Counted from the stretch's first letter, positions 45,021-56,824 are shown. The stretch is 64,000 bases of DNA from Sarcomyxa edulis (GCA_009761415.1 QUOL01000010.1:310001-374000), one strand, 5' to 3'. Notes: generated by a model from the letters alone, not told the origin. Numbers and translations: made by a program.

Positions 45021-47173
45021 TTGCCTACTGGTCTCGGACCTTTAAAGGGGCGGAAACGCGGTACTCTACGACCGAGCGTGAGGCGTTAGCCGCCAAAGAA
45101 GGTCTTGTGAAATTCCTACCTTTCATCGAAGGGGAGAAGGTTATCCTTGTTACAGATCACTCAGCTCTCCAGTGGGCACGGACTTACGAGAATGCAAACC
45201 GTCGTTTGGCAGCCTGGGGCGTCGTTTTTGCTGCGTTCCCGGACTTGGACATAATACATCGGCCAGGAAGAACCCATTCTAACGTCGACCCTTTGTCTCG
45301 CTTGCCTCGAGGACCCCCGCTGCACGTTTCCCCGGCCGTTGATTTTGAAGTCCCGATAGTAACGGACTCCGCTGCCAGGGCACCTCTCGAGATCGGTTAT
45401 TCTGGCGGTCCCGCTCGCCGTGCGACTTTCGTCGCATGGGAAGTGGACGACTGCCTTGAAGGGCACCGATCGGTCTGGGCGGTGACTCGCGCAGGTGCAC
45501 GTCAAAGGGAATCGACCACTGACGCGGGGGGGGATCCTGTTATCAAGCATGAACAGAGTGAGGAGGTCAGGAAATCGTTTGAAGACCCCACCGATTCATA
45601 TTGGGCAGCGACGAACCCTCCTCCGAACCTGCATGTGGCCATGGATCCTCGAATGAAACGCGAGTTTCTGGACGGTTACTTAAACGACAATGCCTTGAAG
45701 GCTATCTGGGAATCAAAGAGCTCAACCCCCGAACTTTGGATACCGGGCGCTCGCTTCTTCAGAGACGAAGAGGGTTTGTTATACTTCTCCAACGCGGATT
45801 ACCAACCCCGTCTATGCGTTCCAAAGTCGCTACAGAATTTAGTGCTGGCAGAAGCCCACGAAGGACCTTTGGAGACCGCCCACGGCGGACCGGAGAAATT
45901 GTACGGCAAATTGAGCCAGAAATTCTATTGGAAACGCATGAAGACGGACGTGGTACGTTTCTGTCAGACCTGCGATATCTGTCAAAAGACGAAGCCAACT
46001 AATTTCAATCGATACGGGTACCTCATCCCTAATCCAATTCCATCGAGGCCCTACGAGTCGGTATCGATGGACTTCGTGGTGCATCTCCCTATGTCGGACG
46101 GTTACAACGCGGTATATGTAGTCGTGGATAGGCTGACTAAACATGCTCAATTCATTCCTACGACGACGGCGGTGACATCTACGGAGTTTGCAGGTTTATT
46201 CACCAAGAACGTGATCTGCCGGTTCGGTCTTCCAGATAGTATCGTAACGGACAGGGATCCCCGATGGACCTCGGAATTTTGGAAGGCAACGGCGAAGTAC
46301 CTGAAGACGCGGATGTCTCTGTCGAGTGCTCATCATCCTCAGCACGACGGGCAGACGGAAATCGTCAATCGACAGTTGGGAATTATGCTCCGAGCGTACG
46401 TAGCCCAGGACAAGGAAAACTGGTCGGAATGGTTACACCTGCTGGAGTTTTCGTACAACTCTGCGGTCCACAGTTCAACGGGATCGAGCCCCTACTTTCT
46501 CTTGTATGGATTTAATCCCAAGAGTCCCGTCGACTTCTTGAATCCCAGGAGTACAGGACTACCGAAGGAAGGAGCGCTGAATCGTGACTCCGTTGAGTTC
46601 CTGCAGACCCTGAACATGCATCGGGATTACGCTCGGCAAGCAATCGCGAAAGCGCAGAACGATCAAGCTCGGACTTACAACAAGGGACGACGAGCGTCTC
46701 CAGTATTTAAAGAAGGATCGCGCGTCCTCGTCAACCCGCACTCCCTGGAATGGACGGAGTCCAAAGGCGAAGGCAAGAAGCTGACCCAGAGATGGATCGG
46801 TCCCTTCGAGGTCCTGCAGCAGGTTAACCCCAAGGTTTACCGCCTGAAAATGAGCAATCGGTATCCTGGTTCACCTGTGGTGAACGTGGAACATCTGAAA
46901 GCTTATCGAGAGTCCCCTTCCGACTTTGGTCAGCGGCCCATACTCCCAGAAACGCGTCTGCACAAGCCTGCCGATCCGGAATACGATGTGGAGAAAATCG
47001 TGGGACATCGATTCGACAAGAAACGGAACAAAACCATGTACCTCGTCCGATGGGAAGGATTTGGTCCCCAGTTCGACACTTGGGAACCTCCAATCAACGT
47101 GAAAAACGCCCCCTTAGCGGTCGAACGGTATTGGAAGAGTTTAGGGCAGAAGGCTCCTAAACCTCAATCCTGA
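44920..47173 (+). pseudogene. Gypsy C RNase H, integrase and chromodomain
   Basis: The correct frame resumes after the C7 run and passes through VIAYWSRTFKGAETRYSTTEREALA and LVTDHSALQW (RNase H). It continues with an integrase HHCC region (H-x4-H near EAHEGPLETAHGG, CDICQK), the core (MDFVVHLPMSDG, TDRDPRW, HHPQHDGQTEIVN) and a C-terminal chromodomain (YDVEKIVGHRFDK to WEGFGPQFDTWEPP). It stops at 47173. With the C7 length corrected, pol would be continuous with RT. Confidence 0.83.
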
Positions 47174-47202
47174 CGACCCAAGTCGGCTGGGGGGGGGGTA
47201 GG

Positions 47203-49188
47203 ATGTTGATTTTGTTTCGTCTCTGTTTGAATTGGAACCGTCTCGTCGGTCTTTCTATGTTTATTTCTCTTCCCTTTTCTCGGGTTTTCGTCTTTTCTAT
47301 TCTCATCTCGTTTCAAATAGTCTTTTTTCTATTTCTTTTTCCTTTTCTTTTCCTTTTCTCGCTTGTTCCCCAGGCTGGTCGTCTCAAAGGTATGACACCA
47401 TTGGGCGCAAGTCTATTCTTTTCTTTCGGAGGCACGGCTTTCGATGGTTGCCGAAACCGGCGGGATCCGGGACTACCCGTGTACCGGCCCGTTCGAGAGG
47501 GACGAGTTAATCTTGATAAGAGATTACCGTCTCTTGCATACGCCCCTCATCTTGGGCCCGCTGTTAAGAAATCTCAGGGGACACTACGTCTAAGGACTGC
47601 CTGGTCGTACCCCCTAAGATCGAACCTTATCTTCCATTGGACTGCCAGGAGGAGACGGTATCTGCAAACAGCGTGCTTCGAGATGGATTGCTTCTTTGTA
47701 GACTCTAAAGGCGAACCGATGCTTCCGGTATTACACCACGTCGCTGGAATTTACTGGGCCGTCTTTTCTAAGACTGCTCAGACCGTACCTCTGGAGGCGC
47801 ATCAGTACCGATTTACCAGGAATCGTCCTCGAGAGGTCGGCCCCACGGGCGTGCTTATGGAGATGGACCCGGCTTACGACCCGGATTGGACGGATCTTTC
47901 GGTGCATTGGCTCGACTGGATGCCCGTCCAAATGGAGGACTTCAGGAGGGGTTTGGTTGATTTGCATCGATCCATCATGGCTGAAGTCACAGCACCGGGC
48001 CCCCAATTCTCGATTCCCGAAGTGTGGGTGAACGAGATCACCGTCGTTCTTACCGACGTCACTGCGTGTTGCTTAGCCATTCAGCAGACGAGCGAGGCCG
48101 GCAATAATCTCATACCACAGGGAATCCCCATCAACTCTTTGAGTCGTACTTATCAGACGGAGATCGAAGCAGAGGTGGCCGCCGCCTGTGCTAAGCGTAG
48201 CGTCTTAGAGGGATTTGCCTTTCTATCATGGTGGATCCACTCCGTCGACGGCTGGGAGACTCGTCTGGAGGATTACATTGTCGACAAGATCGAGTCCTTC
48301 CCTCTCCGCGATCGTAAGCGAAGGGGAGTTCTGATCGATTTGGGGCGCGATTGGAAGGTAGTCAACATCGCTCATTTGCTCCGTCACGACGTCCCAGTCA
48401 TGTATCCCTGGACTATCGTCGAGATCGCCGATCCTCGTTTTCACCGCTACTGTCCTATGATGTACGATCATTACCGGGAGTTCGTGCGCTCTAGTGGATT
48501 AGGGACGGGCGCGCTAGCGCGAGACGTCCCCGGCCTACTCGAGAAGTTTCCTGGTCTTCGTGAATACGATTATTTGGGTTGTAAAATGAATCCCACTCCT
48601 CGACGTCGCGAACGCCCTATCACCGAAGGATCTACGGTCCCGTGCTACATCATCGACTTCCCCGGCTGGAGGAGACGTCAAATCTTCGACGAACCCGCGG
48701 TATCTCGTTACCTTGCGCTTTACCACTACGGTATCAGGACAGAAGGTGGACAGGAATGCGTGGTGTTCTGGAGGTTCCGGCCTTTGAGGTTGACGGACGT
48801 GGACTATCTGACGGCGACTACGGAAGAGGAATCGCTTAGGCATATTCGAGAGTCGTACAAAGTAGGGTATGGTCCGCGCCCTGGGGAGAAGTTTGCCCTG
48901 GAAAGCGGTATCTGCCTCAATGACCCTGCTCAACCACTACCTACCCTCCTTCAAATCGACGAGGCCGCGTGCGATAAAGCTACGTCCGATTTACGGTTGG
49001 GATTCACCGAGCCCGATTCTGCCGAGTCTCAGGACGACGTCGAGATGGAGGACGTCGCTGGCGAACGCAGCGTATCGTTGGAGCGAGTTTTGCCTCGGTC
49101 TCGAGCTCGCCGTGAAACTGCGCGAGTCAAACGTCGTGGTCGGCGATCTTCACGCTCAAAGCACCCATGGCTGTACTATAAAGCCTAA
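47203..49188 (+). CDS. Long ORF of unknown function 3' of Gypsy C pol
   Basis: An intact 661-codon frame, 30 bp after pol and just after a G10 run. Residues 10-58 are very hydrophobic (LFRLCLNWNRLVGLSMFISL, then Phe/Leu-rich), but this DNA is also a perfect T/C-rich tract ending CCCAG, so residues 1-60 may instead be intron. The rest is soluble, with no retroviral motif. It has a repeated WW/W-rich core (SWWIHSVDGWETRLEDYIV, GVLIDLGRDWKVVNIAHLL, VPVMYPWTIVEIADP) and ends in an acidic then Arg/Ser-rich tail. I have seen this general pattern (LIDLxxDW, LL, VPVxYPWT) in mushroom proteins linked to Gypsy elements, but I know no function. Confidence 0.65.
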   Translation: MLILFRLCLNWNRLVGLSMFISLPFSRVFVFSILISFQIVFFLFLFPFLFLFSLVPQAGRLKGMTPLGASLFFSFGGTAFDGCRNRRDPGLPVYRPVREGRVNLDKRLPSLAYAPHLGPAVKKSQGTLRLRTAWSYPLRSNLIFHWTARRRRYLQTACFEMDCFFVDSKGEPMLPVLHHVAGIYWAVFSKTAQTVPLEAHQYRFTRNRPREVGPTGVLMEMDPAYDPDWTDLSVHWLDWMPVQMEDFRRGLVDLHRSIMAEVTAPGPQFSIPEVWVNEITVVLTDVTACCLAIQQTSEAGNNLIPQGIPINSLSRTYQTEIEAEVAAACAKRSVLEGFAFLSWWIHSVDGWETRLEDYIVDKIESFPLRDRKRRGVLIDLGRDWKVVNIAHLLRHDVPVMYPWTIVEIADPRFHRYCPMMYDHYREFVRSSGLGTGALARDVPGLLEKFPGLREYDYLGCKMNPTPRRRERPITEGSTVPCYIIDFPGWRRRQIFDEPAVSRYLALYHYGIRTEGGQECVVFWRFRPLRLTDVDYLTATTEEESLRHIRESYKVGYGPRPGEKFALESGICLNDPAQPLPTLLQIDEAACDKATSDLRLGFTEPDSAESQDDVEMEDVAGERSVSLERVLPRSRARRETARVKRRGRRSSRSKHPWLYYKA

Positions 49189-49515
49189 CACGATGGCTGC
49201 AGCCAGCGGAAATTATTCATTCGACTGGGCTGCAGCCAGGCCTGTGGCTATGTTCATTTCGGTGGTCCCCTGGCTGTACCCAGGTCCTAGCTTAGTCAGG
49301 TGTCCACCACGAAATGATAGACATGCTGGACCTCCTCCTTCTACGGTGGTCCGGATTGGGAAAGTCTTGATTTAATTGATTTAATCAAGTGTATATTTAG
49401 GTTTCAAAGCCTGACTCTCGGATTGATATATAATTGAAATCATTTTTGCCATAAAGATGGCTCAAAACGGCTCAAAACGGCTCAAAACAGATATTGGTCA
49501 TGATATAAATACTGA
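49189..49515. other. Short repeats between Gypsy C and the KDZ element
   Basis: Contains two GGCTGCAGCC palindromes (about 49195 and 49230), two CGGTGGTCC words with a TCCACCAC inverse (49259-49355) and three direct copies of GGCTCAAAAC (about 49458-49488). There is no clear terminal inverted repeat for either element. The boundary of the KDZ element probably lies here. Confidence 0.5.
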
Positions 49516-52500
49516 CTACGGGAAGATGGTGTCGTCTAGGCCAGTATCGTTCGCAAGAACGGCGTGTCTTGCAGCTAGTGCAGCTGGTACATCCCACTTG
49601 GTCTTGAATGATAATGCTATCTCCCGGTGAAGGTCTGCCTGTCGAGCCGCGTAAGCCACTTGTCCATCCCCGACCTCTTTGCTGATCCCTTCCCATCGTA
49701 CCTCGCGCGTTTCCCACCACGTAACCCGCCACTCCAAGAACCGCAACACTCGCCGCATCTCCTCCCGCAGCAAGTGTACCTCCTCCTTCCATCTCATCAT
49801 GCGGGCGCGTGCCTTAGCCCATTCGACGCGGACAGCTGGATGACTCGTTAGCTAACAGCAAAATAGAACTTAGTAGATAGGAAGACCTACAGATATGCAG
49901 GGCAGCGTTATCATCCAAGGAAGGCCCACCTTCTACGGTCCATATCCATGACAAGACCTTCTGGGCACTGTTCGTCGTCCGAGGACCGTGATTTCCACCA
50001 GCCCTGGACAGCTTCTGTCGAGCTGCGATGTCGCTGGTGTCGGGAGCGTCCATTTGTAGATCGGATGGAAGGAGCGGCAAAAAGCGCTCCTTGTACATAT
50101 CTGGACCTCGAAGGCTGATCAGCGCCTCTCGACTTCGACGGTATTTAGCGGCACAGGCCGTGATGCGGTCGCTGATGGCGGATATGAGGCTGCGAGATCT
50201 TGTGGTTGCCACCTGACCAACCATGTTCGCGTTGCGGAATAGGATGAGATGGGATTTTGCGTGAAGACGAGTACGAAGGGTCGTTAATGCGTCTGCACAT
50301 TGGGCCTCCCGTAGTTTGGCTTCCATCTCTGCTAGTCCCCTATGGCACCCCCCTTCTCGTGTTGCGATGCCGAGATCAGAAGGGAACCAGATCTTGATAT
50401 CCTCTGCTCTGGGGGGCAGGGCGTGGGGATCGCGAGCGGCTTCTTGAGTAGCGAGGATCTCCGCAGCTGCTGGCATGTAGATCCTCTGTAGCTGGCGAAA
50501 CCTCTTCAGCTTCAGTAGGAAGGAAAGCCGTTTCTCCACGACAACAGCTGCCTGGTCCGCGGTAAGTGTTGTTTCCCCCGTTGCCTCTACATGTATACGT
50601 CGCCTAGAAAGAAGGATTATCGTTAGATCAGTCCCTCCGCGTAAAGTGAGTCACGTACTGAGTATCCTCTAATTGGAGGCCTGCTACCAGAAACGCCGTT
50701 GCACTTGAGCCTGATATCTGCTCTACCCCATCCTGAGCTGCCTGCAATTCGTCAGCCTTCAGTTGCAATCGAACTTGCGGTTCCGTCAAATCCTCTGTAA
50801 GTAATATGTCAGCCCAAACGCGTTTGACAACTTGCTCTATCTACATACCCTTGCGACCTGATACATAGGGATTGGGGTTACTCCTGTCCGCATCCCAATC
50901 ATCCACCATCTTCCTCCATTCAAGAGCGATATCCCTCGTGAGCGTTTGGTTCACCTCTAGGAAGCAAGAGACTTGGTGCGCCCGCTCATTTGCTGCAACC
51001 AGAAGCTTTCGTGAGAGTGAATCACCTGAAAATATCGACGTCAGCCAGTACCCCATAGCCAACGTTATCGGGTACCTACCGAATCCGATATTCTTCTCCC
51101 AATTATGACGCCCAATGGCGTCGTCCAGCGTGTCGTGTCGTCCACCGGGTCCCATTTCCTTTGTGGCAGATGATCGCCCGTTCAACTTTGACCACGTTCG
51201 CTCAATTCCCTCGCCACACGCACGGCCCACACCTTTCTGATATCCGAGCGAGTTCTCCGCTTGGCAGGAGCTCTCGTGCGCAGAAGCATGCCAGATTGGC
51301 ACGCCAAACTGGATCTGAATCGCGTTGCGGTCAATTTGAAGAACTGGTGGCATATTCGCAATTCGCGCCCAAAGGTTGACCTTCCACTGGCATGCCACGT
51401 CATACGAGATTGTCAGATACATAAGTGAGATGCCGATGATGGCGGATAGGAATATATAATCCATGTTGCTGTACCTGATATCAGTTGCGCGGTCAGTCTA
51501 CGTGAGAGCCAATACTCGAGGAGTTACTTACCTCTCGCCCTTCTGCAAGTCGCCGATTCCTTGAGCTCGGATTAGTTCGTGTCGAGCGCAAACACACGCG
51601 CCAACGCCCGAGCTTCGTAAACCCGTTGTCATCTTGCTATCCTTCTGCAACAGAGCTTGGAAGGCAATGCAGGTGCTTATCTGAGTGTTCTATCAGTAGA
51701 ATGCTGAACAATGAGGGGGATCGACATACATCAGCTTCTGTAACATAATTCCTCAAGTGCTCCCTATAGGGCTCGTCCCTCACAAAATACGCCCACCCAG
51801 GTCCTAGCGCAGGATCAGCAGCATCGGTGGAACTATTGCGATTTTTCAGCCTGAAGTTTGCGTCCATAGCGAGGATAAGCATGTAAAGAAATCTATGAGA
51901 ACGGTTTAGCATATAAGCATACAATTCCGTGAGGGATATCCATACCTCCATTTTGGTTCCACTAGCCGCCAGTCGGCAGGCAAGTTGATCCCATCCTGGG
52001 GGCACGCCCAGCACAGAACAGCACACGCTCCTGCCGCTGTTTTCTTCAGCCCCTCCGAAGCATGACCTCGCCCCGCCCGCTTTGCGCGCTTGAGATATGT
52101 CCATTGTCGAAACATTCGACCGACGGCTTTGTATCGATCCTAAATTGTTCGCATTGGCACGGGAAGAGGAAGAGGAAGAGAAGCTCTACAAAAAAGACTC
52201 ACCGGCGTCGGCTTCACTCCAGTACTGTCTGTTCGACGTTCCAGAGCTCCAACAAAATCTGCGACATTGAGCCCGCCGGCTAGATTGAGTTGGTGAAAGA
52301 GTTCCAGCACACGGAACGTCGCGCACGTTTGTGGGTTACTGACAGTAGCCGGGTACCAGCGCTCTCGAAGAAATTGTATATACTTTGGTGTGATGGAATG
52401 CTGACAGCCGCACTCCTGGGCAGAGATTTCGTGTATTCCGTTGACCTCTACCACTACTAGGTCAAGGCAGGGGAAAACCGGGGCGGGACATTCTTCACCT

Positions 52501-53337
52501 AAGTGTCCCAGCTGGTATATGAGGCCGATAGTTTTCAGTGTCGTTCCTTCCCAGAACGAGCCATTCCACTTCTGCGCGGTGGAAAAAATTGTCAGCCACT
52601 ATCAGAGTAGAGAATCATAGAAAACATGCCTCGATTCGATGAAAAGGTAAATGCTGATGACGCTTGGCGCAGCAATCAACACATTCCACGAAGCCCGCAC
52701 AGCAGTCTTGGCAGCGGATGAAATTGCGGGTAGAGGTCGTCTCCCCCTCGTTGTTCGGGTGAGGCGTTGAAGGTGGTGTTGAAGGGGGTGATTGTGAACC
52801 ACCTGAACATGTGCAGCAGGAGGGACTGTCGGATCCAAAACCTTCGTGTCGTAGGAGCTCTTGTAAAAACTCCTCATCGTGTTTTCGCCATACCATCATG
52901 GGGTTGTCCTTCATCAATCAATCCAAGTGGTCAGTTCAACTTCACGAGATAGAAGACAGCGTACTCACAGAGCTGAGATACCTCTTTCGCTTCGCCACGT
53001 TCACCGTCACCTCTGGCACTAAATCAATTTCACCATCTAAACCATCTCCATCCAAGTCGATGTATCCATCCTCTTCCTCGCCGTCATTGACTCCTCCTGG
53101 AACCCAGCCTGCGTAGGGATCTCGTAGATCCTCAGGATTGAGGCGTCGTCGTTTGGTTGAGTGAGTGCCGGTTACGGTTTGACGGAGACCATCAGCAGAG
53201 ATTGTAATAGTTTGATGGGGCAGTCTGATCGCGTTGGTTCTTGACCGAACGACAGAACCATCGTTGACGCCGGCGACGCGCCCTCGACGTCGTGGTTTAC
53301 TCGGAGATAGCATGTGCGTGATGGAACCGTCACACAT
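49516..53337 (-). CDS. KDZ transposase with CxC2 cysteine cluster
   Basis: Starts near ATG 53337 (MCDGSITHM; an alternative in-frame ATG is at 53313) and ends at TAG 49516, with about ten introns. The N-terminus has a basic region and an acidic stretch. The CxC2 cluster reads C-x2-C-type pairs from CCTCSGG through RCQDCCAGFVECVDCC and ends with H-x4-P-x-H. The RNase-H-fold catalytic core shows LAMDANFRLK (D1), ISYDVACQW (D2) and RACGEGIERTWS (E). It matches the Kyakuja-Dileera-Zisupton superfamily, with conserved flanks such as ATKEMGPGGRHDTLDD. The C-terminal 600 residues are helical and end in DDTIFP. No premature stop was seen along the joined exons, so it could be active. Confidence 0.9.
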
Positions 53338-53440
53338 CGTGACGTGAAAAAATTCCTTCTCGGACCGGAACTCGGAACGACCTTAGAAATAATCTTAAGT
53401 CTTTGCTATCGTAGAGCTCTTTAAAGCTGGTATACAAGAT

Positions 53441-55232
53441 TCAACGCGAGGCTACTTTCCTATGATCGGCCGACAATTCGTCCAACTTCGAGAACAAACT
53501 CACCGCCCATTTCCACCGCGAGTCACCGTCGCCGTCTATTGCAGCCTTGGCCTCTGCACCTCCCTCTGATTTCAGTAAGTCAGCTGCTGTGCGAAAGCCG
53601 TAGGAAACCCAGCGTAAAAGACCACCTGCGCAATACTGAGCCAGGGAAAATCGTGATTCACCAGAAGCAACTGGGGTATTACCGTGGCGAACACTCGCAG
53701 AGGGTAAAAGAATAGTAGCACCGGGAGGAAATTCAATAATCATCTTGAGATCGTACAGAATGAGATGTCCTCCCTTAGTATAATCATAGGATCCCAGCGC
53801 TGTCAACGCACAAATCCCACCGGGTGAATTACCCGCGTCAACATGAACAACAGAAACCGTGTTGGGACCGGCATTGATCGTGGCTGCAGGGAACACGCTC
53901 CCTCTGAAGTTGCGCCTCAATTCAGGGTGGTGCGCATACAGCTTGTTCAAGTTTGTTTCGTAGTATTCGTGTATCTTGGGATAGTAGCAAGCAAACGCGC
54001 CTACAAATTTATGAGTATCGCCTTAAGGCAAAATGGAAGCGTAGCCCGCTTACTGGTCTGAAAGCGTGCAATGCGCTCGATGTCTGAATCCCCCAATAGT
54101 ACCCGAACAGCGCGTTGGGTTGATTTATCTGAATGGTGCAAGTTTCCCGGACGCTATTCAACGGTTAAATCTACACACAAGGTCACAGGCGGTGATTATT
54201 CACCTCTTGACCCCCGCCAAACGACACACCGCACGCCAAGGCCGCAAATTTTCCCCTGCGGTGGCGACGTGCAGAGATACCCTCCCTTCTACGAGTTGTA
54301 TCGATTGCTGTAGCAGCTCCGTCTGCTACACCAGTCCATGGCTTCGAACTTGAATCAGGATTGTCTTTTGGGAATCCTACCAGGGTCACCATGATGCGCT
54401 GGTCGACGTCGACTATAGCGTGGGTCGAACTGGTGGTGAACATCGCATAAGTCTACGAGAGCAATGAAATTGGACGCGGTGCTTACCGTCCATCCCATTT
54501 GCGTAGCTCAAATCCCTTGGTGATTAATTCCTGCACTTGGAATGGAGTCTTTCGCACCACCTTCTGGCGTAGACCGATGAAGGAGCCACGAGTGGTAGGT
54601 AAATTCTTGACGTCAAAGGCAGACTTGATGACCAAGGGTTTCGCGTACTTCATTGAGGTAGAGGACCGGACGCGATACCTCATGGAGGAGGAAGACTGTG
54701 CGGAATCTTCTGCACGCATGGCGGCTTTTCCATGGCGACGCTTCTTTGCCTGTTGTCTAGCCCTGGCTCTTTCGATAGAGTGCCCAGCTGTCTTGGCAGA
54801 AGGTCGCAATTTTGGAGCAGGAGACAATGGGCGCGAGATTGGAGAGGTAGGAATAGATATGGGGAGGGCAGGACGTGGAGGAGATGATCTTGTAGCAAGT
54901 ATAGGCGAGCTGGGAATGGGGGAACTGGACGGCGGAGGGAGCATGGGAGACGACGATGCGTCCAGGTCATCATGAATCGAATTGGGGGAGCCTGGAGGAA
55001 CTATTGGAGCAGCGCAATCGATGGACATCTCCGAGAGACAATCGGAAAGAGAAGACATTGAGGACACGGATGACCTAGATCTGGCGGGTGAGACGGGGGG
55101 CGACTCATACGACAATGGCACACCCTCATTGTCCCCTACGCCTTCACACTCTCGTTGGATCTCCTCTCGCCTCGCGCGCTCCACCAGCGAGTCAAGTCTG
55201 ACGTCAACGCGGATAGGCAGTACACCCTCCAT
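53441..55232 (-). CDS. TET/JBP-family 2-oxoglutarate dioxygenase
   Basis: The proposed start is ATG 55232 (an upstream exon is possible). The first 250 residues are Ser/Pro-rich with a basic patch (RARARQQAKKRRHG). Exons then join in frame: ELRKWDGR; THAIVDVDQRIMVTLVGF; RRHRRGKFAALACGVSFGGGQE; RPGNLHH; and YYPKIHEYYETNLNKL. The catalytic core follows: VHVDAGN gives the H-x-D iron ligands, VRHGNTP the distal His and GESRFS the Arg that binds 2-oxoglutarate, with GGHLILYDL and IEFPPGATILLPSA between. These match basidiomycete TET/JBP enzymes that oxidise 5-methylcytosine. The stop (53441) is 103 bp from the KDZ start on the same strand. Cargo of the KDZ transposon is the likely reading. Confidence 0.9.
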
Positions 55233-55692
55233 TGAGAATGGTGAGAACTCGGTGCCTTTCCTCGTCTAAGCCCGTTGGTCAGTACGTCGCGTCACTGGGA
55301 TGCAAAACACGCACTGTTCGAGACATTATCGCGCCTTTGAGAGCCTATCTAAGTATAAGTCATCAGTGTCTCGGAAGCAAGAAAGCAAAGCAAAGGGAAA
55401 CAGAGATGTCTGCCCCCCAAGTCACCCGCCATAGTGCCCATGGGTTAGGCTCAGTGTACGGGTTACTCGGGAAGAAGATTGGGTAGTAAGAGACACAAAA
55501 TGTACCTATGAACAATTTGCCACGGCAGGAGGCAGCAGTGAATGAAGGCAATGGATGCGAGAGAACAACGAGAGAGATGAAAATTTATTGATGGCATAAA
55601 CACGGTCACGTGGATTTAGTCGCGTCCACGGTTCATGATACGTTTATCTTGTGACTACTGAAACTAGGAATACAGCTGTTTTTAGAGTACTA
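55233..55692. other. Spacer right of the TET/JBP gene
   Basis: About 460 bp with no frame of interest and an A/G-rich patch (GAAAGCAAAGCAAAG near 55380). It should hold the TET promoter and perhaps an element terminus. No inverted match to 49189-49515 was found by eye. Confidence 0.4.
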
Positions 55693-56824
55693 CTAGGGGG
55701 AAACTACGCGTAAAAAATCCATCCAAGCATCTATAATGGCGAGGCCACGATACATAGGCTCTAAGAGTTCGAATATAGTCCTCCACAGCTCCCTTAACTG
55801 CCAGTCTTTCTTGGGAAGCTCTCTGTCTGAGAACCCACTAAGTTGGTTTACAATGGCGCGACCTTCAAACGCATGGGCTGTTATGCTGGAGACAAATTGA
55901 TCCTTCTGATGCTCTGTACGAAGGCCGTGATAACTGGTTTTCAATGCCTGCGCCCAACACGATGTATGCCCCCATCGGCCGGCCCATTCTCCTACGTTTC
56001 GTCGATGAGTTATGAGCGAAAATGTATCCTGCGTATCGAAGTGGTCCACGACATCAAAGTTATGAAGCAAATTGACGTGATCGAATTGGATGTCTATGTC
56101 CCCATAGTCGATGTCGAACTCGTATGGAAGGCTTTCTAGATCGCAGTCGAGATCGAGATCCACGCCCTGCAGGGCGAGGTCATCAAGTTCCATTGACGAC
56201 AAACGTATGAGCGATGCATTTGTCGATCTGAGAAGAGGATCTATAAAGCTCTCATCCAGTCTTTTGGGAGCCCGTTCCAAAGAGGGGGATCGTGATCGGG
56301 GTGGGGGTGACGGAGACGGGGATTGTAGAGGAGAAGCAGGTGAATGCAAGGGGGATGGAGATCGTGACAAACCGAGAGTTTGGAGATGACTCAGTCGAGG
56401 CGATTGTTGTAGACCAGCAGGGACTTGAGGGACCTGAATGGTAGGAACTTGAGGTTGAGGTTGAATCGTCCCTGCTCGAGCAGCTCGAATATCGCGCATT
56501 CGAGCCTTAGCCTTCTCTCGCAACATAGGACCATTCCTGCAGCTCTGGTTATGGAAAATAAGATGTGAAGAGAAGTATAACGGCGTACTTTGCATAATAT
56601 TCAGCACTCTTCGTAGCAGACCGACTCTTATTGCTTCCCGAGCGATCCTGTGTTGATGATCCCTCCTCCATTGCTCCCTTTGCCGTAGAATACGATTTCG
56701 TTCTGCGCTTGCTTTCCGAGTTACCCTGCGCCATTGTTTCCTTAGTTGTAGAATGAATTCCCTTGTGTCTGACCTTTGCTTTCGGTTTCCCCTTGTTTGA
56801 CTTCTTTGAGGGTGACGACGCCAT
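55693..56824 (-). CDS. Basic protein of unknown function with YYxKNxxxLREKxRxRM motif
   Basis: Exons 56589-56824 and 55693-56536 give 1080 nt (359 aa) in frame. The N-terminal 75 residues are Lys/Ser/Thr-rich (MASSPSKKSNKGKPKAKVRH). Across the splice is AEYYAKNGPMLREKAKARMR, a helix-like segment that recurs in many mushroom proteins I cannot assign. A Ser/Pro-rich linker follows (repeated SPSPLHSPASPL), then an acidic Asp/Leu-rich stretch, then a helical C-terminal domain (GEWAGRWGHTSCWAQALKTS, FEGRAIVNQLSGFSDRELP). It could be a DNA-binding protein (inference from the basic helix). The 5' side abuts the palindrome. Confidence 0.65.

Larger units (their letters stand above)
38613..49380 (+). 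mobile_element. Gypsy C, long chromodomain LTR element
   Basis: Inserted into Gypsy B gag. Order: possible 5' LTR and primer site, Gag, zinc knuckle and protease, RT, RNase H, integrase, chromodomain, then a 661-codon ORF. All pol parts share one frame except for a single frameshift and two in-frame stops. The 3' end is not resolved: I find no second copy of the 38613-39087 sequence, and KDZ coding sequence begins at 49516. The 3' LTR may be lost or lie outside the pattern I recognised. Confidence 0.75.

Noticed and set aside
47203..47400. Envelope-like signal peptide for the Gypsy C extra ORF
   Set aside because: The hydrophobic residues are produced by a T/C tract that ends in CAG, so an intron explains it as well; no fusion or receptor features are present.
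49189..49515. 3' LTR of Gypsy C
   Set aside because: No sequence matching 38613-39087 was found; the short palindromes here are not LTR ends.
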